Shown one piece after another: positions 62,977 through 64,000 of a stretch of DNA of 64,000 nt. The translations under genes were made by a program, and so were the position numbers. Positions within the stretch are counted from its first letter, which is position 1. Each line of letters begins with the position of its first letter. The stretch spans positions 47,642-111,641 of the forward strand of contig JBGCDS010000008.1 of the NCBI GenBank assembly GCA_045105615.1, read 5' to 3'. The notes under the pieces were generated by a model. It saw only the letters and a program-made list of their open reading frames with translations. It had not been told where the DNA came from and ran no database searches. The DNA comes from UBA1858 sp045105615 (GTDB taxonomy: Bacteria; Pseudomonadota; Gammaproteobacteria; UBA4575).

Positions 62977-63858
62977 TTAGCCGTTTTTGATTTGGGCCAT
63001 GACTTCTTCAGCGAAGTTTTCAGTTTTCTTCTCTATCCCTTCACCAACTTCATAACGATGGAATGAGATAACACTGGCTGAGTTTTCTTTCAGCAGCTTA
63101 GCAACAGACTTATCTGGATCTTTCACAAACGGTTGACCCATCAAAGTTATTTCACCTAAGAATTTCTTGATCTGACCACCGACCATTTTTTCAATAATCT
63201 CTGGTGGCTTACCGCTACTTTCCGCTTTGGCAATGAAGATCTCTTTCTCTTTTTGCAACAAATCTGCAGAGACGCCATCTTCATCAACGCAGGCAGGCTT
63301 ACTTGCTGCAACATGCATCGCGATATCTTTACTTAGATCATGATTACCATTTTCCATCTCAACCATCACACCAATACGACTACCGTGCATGTATTTACCC
63401 AAGGCACCTTTGTCCGAGGCTACTTTAGTGAAACGGCGTATTTGTATGTTCTCACCAATCTTGCTAACTAGTGCAAGACGAGTTGACTCAACGGTTTCAC
63501 CATTGGCTAACTTTGCATTCGTTAAGGCGTCAACATCAGCAAGATCTTGCGTCATCGCTACGTTAGCGACCTCATTGCTAAAGTTTAAGAAGTTCTCATC
63601 TTTACCAACAAAATCAGTTTCGCAGTTCACTTCTAAAATAACACCGCTTTTCGCATCATCACTAATAGAAATGACCACGGTACCCTCAGCGGCAACACGT
63701 GACGCTTTTTTATCTGCTTTAGCCTGGCCAGACTTACGCATTAGCTCAATCGCCGCATCCATATCGCCGCCGCTTTCTCCTAATGCTTTTTTGCATTCCA
63801 TCATGCCTGCGCCAGTACGCTCACGCAGTTCTTTAACCATTGCAGCTGTAATTTGCAT
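62977..63858 (-). CDS. tsf: Translation elongation factor Ts
   Basis: EF-Ts exchanges GDP for GTP on EF-Tu. The 293 residues begin with the UBA-like N-terminal module (VKELRERTGAGMMECKKAL), which contacts EF-Tu. The conserved CETDFVGKDENF motif, inserted between the Mg and P-loop regions of EF-Tu, falls around residues 79-90. The core subdomains and a C-terminal coiled-coil module follow. The length is close to the 283 residues of E. coli. It lies 34 bases after rpsB and is followed by a strong terminator. Confidence 0.97.
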   Translation of the reverse strand: MQITAAMVKELRERTGAGMMECKKALGESGGDMDAAIELMRKSGQAKADKKASRVAAEGTVVISISDDAKSGVILEVNCETDFVGKDENFLNFSNEVANVAMTQDLADVDALTNAKLANGETVESTRLALVSKIGENIQIRRFTKVASDKGALGKYMHGSRIGVMVEMENGNHDLSKDIAMHVAASKPACVDEDGVSADLLQKEKEIFIAKAESSGKPPEIIEKMVGGQIKKFLGEITLMGQPFVKDPDKSVAKLLKENSASVISFHRYEVGEGIEKKTENFAEEVMAQIKNG

Positions 63859-63892
63859 ATCGAAACCCTATAAATATTTTAAAATGTAACTT

Positions 63893-64000
63893 TTACTCAG
63901 ACGCATCCGATGCTTCTGCTTTAGACTCAGCAGCATCAGTGGCCACAGGCGCTTCTTCCGCTTTAGGCTTTGCAGCTTTCTTCTTTGCAGCTTTCTTCTT
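63893..64000 (-). CDS. rpsB: Ribosomal protein S2, C-terminal end (runs off the right edge)
   Basis: Only the last 35 codons and the stop are present. They encode a lysine- and alanine-rich segment (KKKAAKKKAAKPKAEE) followed by an acidic tail ending EASDASE. The identification rests on position, immediately upstream of tsf in the universal rpsB-tsf pair, and on low-complexity tails known on S2 from some bacteria. The conserved S2 core lies outside the window and was not seen. Confidence 0.8.
   Translation of the reverse strand, partial: KKKAAKKKAAKPKAEEAPVATDAAESKAEASDASE
63971..64000. repeat. 15-bp perfect tandem repeat inside the rpsB tail (reaches the window edge)
   Basis: The 15-base unit TGCAGCTTTCTTCTT occurs twice back to back (63971-63985 and 63986-64000). 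It encodes a five-residue KKKAA-type repeat in the S2 tail. The array may continue beyond the edge. In-frame repeat units of this kind can expand or contract without breaking the reading frame. Confidence 0.8.

Noticed and set aside
63389..63889. 166-codon plus-strand open frame opposite tsf
   Set aside because: It is fully antisense to a clearly conserved gene, its composition mirrors the tsf codons, and it has no family resemblance.
1..64000. Prophage, insertion sequence, CRISPR array, defence island, tRNA or integron structures
   Set aside because: I looked for them and found none. Nearly every base is accounted for by recognisable housekeeping genes with short gaps, none longer than about 253 bases. 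xerD is the chromosomal dimer-resolution recombinase, not a mobile-element integrase.

Overview
This is a stretch of gammaproteobacterial chromosome, AT-leaning (about 40% GC by eye), densely packed with housekeeping genes. I see no tRNA, rRNA, CRISPR array, insertion sequence or prophage. Gene families and gene order both point to Gammaproteobacteria. Several blocks keep the order I recall from Pseudomonas aeruginosa: leuC-leuD-leuB-asd-fimV; psd - unknown gene - fimX - parC - parE; lptF/lptG next to pepA-holC-valS; and the long rpsB-tsf-pyrH-frr-uppS-cdsA-dxr-rseP-bamA-skp-lpxD-fabZ-lpxA ... rnhB-dnaE-accA-tilS-pyrG-kdsA-eno-ftsB-ispD-ispF macro-cluster. I cannot name the species. Both edges cut genes: fimV on the left and rpsB on the right. 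Layout. 1-6.7 kb (minus strand): the start of fimV, then asd, leuB, leuD, leuC, aroC and prmB (lysine/threonine/methionine, leucine and aromatic amino acid synthesis, plus release-factor methylation). 6.8-10.8 kb: a SCO1-type copper chaperone coupled to psd, then the elongation factor P module epmA, efp and epmB. 11.0-14.9 kb: a two-gene plus-strand unit with an unrecognised 615-residue protein carrying a PilZ-like C-terminal region and a FimX-like REC-PAS-GGDEF-EAL protein whose enzymatic motifs are all degenerate. With fimV this suggests type IV pili or twitching motility. 14.9-20.1 kb: htpX, parC, parE. 20.2-25.2 kb: an AddA-type helicase-nuclease without an adjacent addB, then dsbC and xerD. 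25.5-33.0 kb: an RDD membrane protein, lptG, lptF, pepA, holC, valS. 33.2-38.7 kb: a LysE/RhtB exporter, then a tightly coupled minus-strand run ftsB-ispD-ispF-yoaA-tsaB-VOC protein-secreted protein of unknown function. 38.7-49.0 kb: eno, kdsA, pyrG, tilS, accA, dnaE, rnhB. 49.1-52.3 kb: an inverted plus-strand island, gnnA-like oxidoreductase, gnnB-like aminotransferase and lpxB. 52.3-64 kb: the envelope and translation cluster from lpxA to rpsB. How the genes work together: envelope biogenesis dominates. The window holds lipid A synthesis (LpxA, LpxD, LpxB, GnnA, GnnB, KdsA), its transport (LptF, LptG), outer-membrane protein assembly (BamA, Skp, DsbC, RseP), phospholipids (CdsA, Psd, FabZ, AccA), and isoprenoids feeding undecaprenyl phosphate (Dxr, IspD, IspF, UppS). 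The most interesting leads are the predicted 2,3-diamino-glucose lipid A with short acyl chains (GnnA/GnnB plus a methionine at the LpxA hydrocarbon-ruler position), the inversion carrying lpxB inside a normally collinear cluster, the unknown protein paired with a catalytically dead FimX-like receptor, and the AddA-type protein without a neighbouring partner.
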